DNA from: Sulfurimonas marina | GTDB lineage: Bacteria; Campylobacterota; Campylobacteria; Campylobacterales; Sulfurimonadaceae | DNA length: 64,000 nt | Direction of reading: 5' to 3' | Assembly (NCBI RefSeq): GCF_014905095.1 | Contig: NZ_CP041165.1 | Coordinates: forward strand, 2,046,001-2,110,000 | Shown here: piece after piece, positions 61,256 through 64,000 of the stretch | How the letters are laid out: the number at the start of each line of letters is the position of its first letter | Position numbering within the stretch: the first letter of the stretch is position 1 | Program-made: the position numbers and the translations under genes | The notes under the pieces: model-generated | Seen by the model: only the letters and a program-made list of their open reading frames with translations | Database searches by the model: none | Told to the model about the DNA's origin: nothing

Positions 61256-61579
61256 CTATTGTAACACCTCAACTTCATCACAATCTACATCTTTTTTCAG
61301 CAGATACCCTTTAGGTATTTTATTTACCGTAATAAGCAGATCAAGCTCTTCAAAAAACTTTATGTGTCTTGAAACTGTTGCATACCCTGCACCTACTCTC
61401 TCCTCTTTAAGTTTTTTAGAGATAAACTCTATACTCACCGGATAACTTTGCGCATGTAAAATTTTCAGTACACGCTCACGTTGATCGGAGTAGCGCAGTC
61501 TGTTTTTCTTGATATGGTCATAGATAGAAGTTCTAAATTTTGTTAAACTAGCTCGCCCTTTAGCACTGATATATAACAT
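61256..61579 (-). CDS. Fur-family protein reduced to the DNA-binding domain
   Basis: This 107 aa protein has the winged-helix half of Fur: RYSDQRERVLKILHAQ, YPVSIEFISKKLKEE and GAGYATVSRHIKFFEELDLL (recognition helix region). It stops after GYLLKKDVDCDEVEVLQ, so the metal-binding dimerisation domain of normal 140-150 aa Fur/PerR is missing. A GGAG site 8 nt before the ATG supports the start. It is last in a porin and di-haem protein operon. Whether it dimerises or senses metal at all is open. Confidence 0.8.
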   Translation of the reverse strand: MLYISAKGRASLTKFRTSIYDHIKKNRLRYSDQRERVLKILHAQSYPVSIEFISKKLKEERVGAGYATVSRHIKFFEELDLLITVNKIPKGYLLKKDVDCDEVEVLQ

Positions 61580-61593
61580 CTATTTTTCTCCTT

Positions 61594-62832
61594 TTAAGGT
61601 GCCAACGGTTCTAAAAGATGCTCGTAACGTTTATCTGTCAGAGTTCTTAAGAATGCTTCAAGAGCACGTATCTTCTCATCACTTAATGCCTTTGTATCGC
61701 TCAGCTTTTCATGGTTGATCGTTGCATTGTAATCATTTGCATCCCAAGGTTCAAATGTTTCCGGATTTATCGGATGATCTCCCTGTCCTGCCATATGATC
61801 GTAAAACTCCAGTACTGTACGCAAATTTTGAAATACTCCGTTACTCATATATGGTGCAGTGATTGCCACATTTCTAAGAGTCGGTACCTTTGTTTTTCCA
61901 TAATGAGCAGGGTCATTCACAGTTCCTCCAAGTCCTAAAAAGGTTGCATTTGCATCTTGAAGTCCTAACTCTGCACGTCTCTCCATCGCTGTAACATTTC
62001 TAGGCGTGCCTATGTTTTCAAACTCATAGTTGGTAAAAAGCTCATGCTTGGAAGCTTCGCTTTGAGAGTTCAGTGTATGACACAGAGCGCAGTTTGTATT
62101 GTTCTCCGAGAAGAAAAGGGAGTACCCGAGTATCTCGGCATCGCTCCAGTTATCAGCTTCATAACACTCACTTGTAAGTCCGCCGTTTTCCTTACACTCC
62201 AAAAAGCGATCGTACTTGGAATCAAACGGTGCAAACAGCTCCGTTTTTTCAAACTTCCCGATCGCCTCACGCATCGCCTCATAAGAGCTATTCACATCAT
62301 CGAAAATATCTGCACCGTACAGTGTTTCAAACGCCTCTAAATATTGCGTATTCTCCTTGATGCGATCGATTACCGCACTCTTATCGCTCATCATCATCTC
62401 CGCACCGTCAAGCGGCGGCCCCCCGGCCTGAACTTTCAATGTTGCTGCACGACCGTCGTGAAACTGTCCCCCGATATATACACCGTTTTGCTGTGAAAAC
62501 TCAGGAGAAAACTGTGCATACGCAGCTGTCGGGGCATTGCGCCCTCCAAGACTTAGCCCGTCATCACCCACGGAGAATGCTCCGTGAACAAAGATACTTT
62601 GATCAACACCATCCTCTGCAAAACGCGCATCTACAAATCCATGCTCTGGATCGTGACACGTTGCACAAGATGTCCCGCGGTTTAATGAGAGGTTTTGATC
62701 AAAAAAGAGTTGCGCGCCCAACTCCTCTTTTGTGATGCTTTGCTGAGCGGGTATCTGCTCACCGCCGCCCCCGCCGCAACCGCTAAGTACAAACGTTGCC
62801 GCGCTTAATAAAACTACAGAATACTTCATCAT
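61594..62832 (-). CDS. MauG/CCP-type di-haem cytochrome c lipoprotein
   Basis: This 412 aa protein has a lipobox (FVLSGCGGGGG, Cys near 19) and two haem c motifs, CATCHDPEHGF near residue 56 and CALCHTLN near 240, in the layout of bacterial cytochrome c peroxidases and MauG-like enzymes. It may reduce H2O2 in the periplasm or oxidise a partner. It begins 6 nt after the porin gene and precedes the Fur-like gene by 14 nt. Confidence 0.88.
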   Translation of the reverse strand: MMKYSVVLLSAATFVLSGCGGGGGEQIPAQQSITKEELGAQLFFDQNLSLNRGTSCATCHDPEHGFVDARFAEDGVDQSIFVHGAFSVGDDGLSLGGRNAPTAAYAQFSPEFSQQNGVYIGGQFHDGRAATLKVQAGGPPLDGAEMMMSDKSAVIDRIKENTQYLEAFETLYGADIFDDVNSSYEAMREAIGKFEKTELFAPFDSKYDRFLECKENGGLTSECYEADNWSDAEILGYSLFFSENNTNCALCHTLNSQSEASKHELFTNYEFENIGTPRNVTAMERRAELGLQDANATFLGLGGTVNDPAHYGKTKVPTLRNVAITAPYMSNGVFQNLRTVLEFYDHMAGQGDHPINPETFEPWDANDYNATINHEKLSDTKALSDEKIRALEAFLRTLTDKRYEHLLEPLAP

Positions 62833-62838
62833 ATTTCC

Positions 62839-64000
62839 TTAGAAAATAAACCCTAAAGATAAAGCAAAAGAGTTTTCATCGGCAAGTTTTGCATCAACTC
62901 CGTAGTCTCTCACCTTATAGTTTGTTTTAAGTACTACACGCGGATCGGGATAGTAAGCAAAGCCTCCCGTATATTCGAAAAAGCGATTGTTATCTACATA
63001 TTGTGTTTTTGAAGATGCATCCATATCAAGACGCTCAATTTCACCTACAAGGTAAAACTCTCCCGGCAGTTTAAAAAGATTAAAGATGTCATACCCTAAA
63101 GTGATATACTGTCCGTTTACACGGTTTGAGATACCCGTATTTGGCAGTTGTTCGTAATCTCCCCCTAAAGCTCCGTAACTTGCAAGGGCCTGAATATCAA
63201 AACCGTTCTTTTTATAAGAGGCATGTATCTCAGCCATTGTGATTGTTACATCCGCATCACCCGTGTGTCCTGTCGTAGTCCCAGGCTTTGTCTCCTCTGC
63301 AATACCAGAAGTTCCGTAAAGAAATGAACCTCCGATATTTACTCCACTGCTAAGATCATAAGAAAGACGCGTTACAAATGAAAAATCATCCGTAAACTGA
63401 CGAGCTCCTAAACGTCCCTGCTGTATAAAAGTCCCTTCTGTAAAACTTCCTGCATCGGGAGATGTAACTACACCTGCATAATATTCAAAGTTGTCAATCG
63501 TTCCATGTGCAAGTACACCGTTTGTATGCCAAGTTGAAGGGATAATAAGTGTCTCAACTACCGGACGATCCGCTGTTAAAAACGATGTCGGTTCATGGTT
63601 CAGATTTGTAAGCCCCATCGGTGTAAGTATATGCCCTACACGAATGTTGAAACTCGGATCAAGTAAAAAATCTAAGTATGAGAACTCTACGATTGCATAC
63701 TTGTAGTTTTTAGTATTGTCGCTTCTAGCCCCTCCGTCTTCAAACTCTATCTCCGTATTCATAATAATGTAGTCGTTAAATTTGTAACCGATGTAAGGTA
63801 CAAAACGAACAATGTTAAACTCACCTTTATTACGGGTTTCGTTTGCCGTATCACTTGAATAGTTTTTAAAATCGTTGTACTTGGTATATTTATACTCTCC
63901 ATATCCCCCTATACTCAAACCATCCTGTGAAAAATAAACTTTCGATGCCGCACCACCCATAGCACTAAAACTTTCATACTCTTGTACATCTTTGTAGTTC
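62839..64000 (-). CDS. Outer-membrane porin-like beta-barrel (5' end outside window)
   Basis: The frame continues past ATG 63960 to the window edge (NYKDVQEYESFSA before MGGAAS), so the true start and signal peptide lie outside. About 386 residues are visible: strands with alternating hydrophobic and aromatic residues, GHILTPMGLTNLNHEP and a C-terminal SLGFIF with terminal Phe. This is the pattern of phosphate/oxyanion-type or general porins. First gene in the operon with the di-haem protein and the Fur-like gene. Confidence 0.8.
   Translation of the reverse strand, partial: NYKDVQEYESFSAMGGAASKVYFSQDGLSIGGYGEYKYTKYNDFKNYSSDTANETRNKGEFNIVRFVPYIGYKFNDYIIMNTEIEFEDGGARSDNTKNYKYAIVEFSYLDFLLDPSFNIRVGHILTPMGLTNLNHEPTSFLTADRPVVETLIIPSTWHTNGVLAHGTIDNFEYYAGVVTSPDAGSFTEGTFIQQGRLGARQFTDDFSFVTRLSYDLSSGVNIGGSFLYGTSGIAEETKPGTTTGHTGDADVTITMAEIHASYKKNGFDIQALASYGALGGDYEQLPNTGISNRVNGQYITLGYDIFNLFKLPGEFYLVGEIERLDMDASSKTQYVDNNRFFEYTGGFAYYPDPRVVLKTNYKVRDYGVDAKLADENSFALSLGFIF

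Noticed and set aside
61064-61264. 66-codon open frame after the Fur-type boxes
   Set aside because: It has no start codon and contains the terminator-like hairpin; kept only as a hint of gene decay.
60925-62832. Methanobactin-like peptide with a MauG-type partner
   Set aside because: The 18-codon ORF ends in Cys and a di-haem protein is near, but there are no MbnB/MbnC-type genes, and the di-haem gene is convergent and in another operon.

Overview
The window looks like chromosome of a Campylobacterota (epsilonproteobacterial) chemolithotroph of the Sulfurimonas type. This is inferred from gene content and order, not from a search: a cbb3 oxidase operon carrying DUF4006, TPM-domain and FixH-like genes, DUF507 next to carA, a HisZ-type regulatory subunit, the infC-thrS pair, two CZB chemoreceptors, paired YeeE/YedE sulfur-transport genes, a bacteriohemerythrin, DUF2920, and AT-rich DNA with strong AAGGAG ribosome binding sites.

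Layout. 1-5771 (minus): the 5' part of addB, then the cbb3 operon ccoNOQP-DUF4006-29 aa microprotein-TPM protein-FixH. 5981-11896 (minus): carA, DUF507, two flagellar-type coiled-coil genes (MotE-like, FliJ-like), purA, hisZ and a class V aminotransferase. 11993-22613: uppP, a 30-codon ORF, rdgB, an MFS transporter, two CZB chemoreceptors tail to tail, infC (TTG start), thrS and ilvD. 22695-23255: one sigma70-type promoter and five tRNA genes (Gly, Leu, Cys, Ser, Asn).

23239-29921 is an integrated element of about 6.7 kb inside the 3' end of tRNA-Asn. It is bounded by 24-bp direct repeats, with paired TTGGTAGCT repeats just inside each end. It carries an integrase, a small HTH protein, a Rep_trans-type replication or mobilisation initiator preceded by a hairpin-rich origin candidate, and a cargo operon: an unknown protein, a Shedu/DUF4263-like nuclease, and a second PD-(D/E)XK-type nuclease that appears split in two by one extra A in an A5 run, followed by a separate membrane protein. 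This cargo is the best candidate for an undescribed anti-phage or inter-element conflict system.

30007-44688: a P-type cation ATPase, two YeeE/YedE proteins, a 36 aa membrane peptide, a PAS-GGDEF cyclase, a 46 aa protein made of two copies of a Trp/Cys repeat, YitT, an FKBP isomerase, DUF2920, a spherulin-4-like lipoprotein, SixA, a divergent CHASE kinase and PilZ-type response regulator, a mutarotase, small proteins and hemerythrin. 44680-50766 (minus): a five-gene efflux operon (TolC, MacA-like, MacB-like ATPase and permease, an ABC exporter).

50923-59855 (minus): a cold-shock-like/DUF805/MORN fusion, then a four-gene operon (LolA-like protein, SPOR-like plus beta-barrel protein, MMPL/RND transporter, and a PlsC-GNAT-degenerate GGDEF fusion) that reads as a lipid synthesis and export module. 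59865-61255: an EAL phosphodiesterase and an 18-codon ORF flanked by four Fur-type 7-1-7 boxes. 61256-64000 (minus): a porin, a MauG/CCP-like di-haem lipoprotein and a Fur-like protein reduced to its DNA-binding domain. No CRISPR array, rRNA operon or recognisable insertion sequence was seen.
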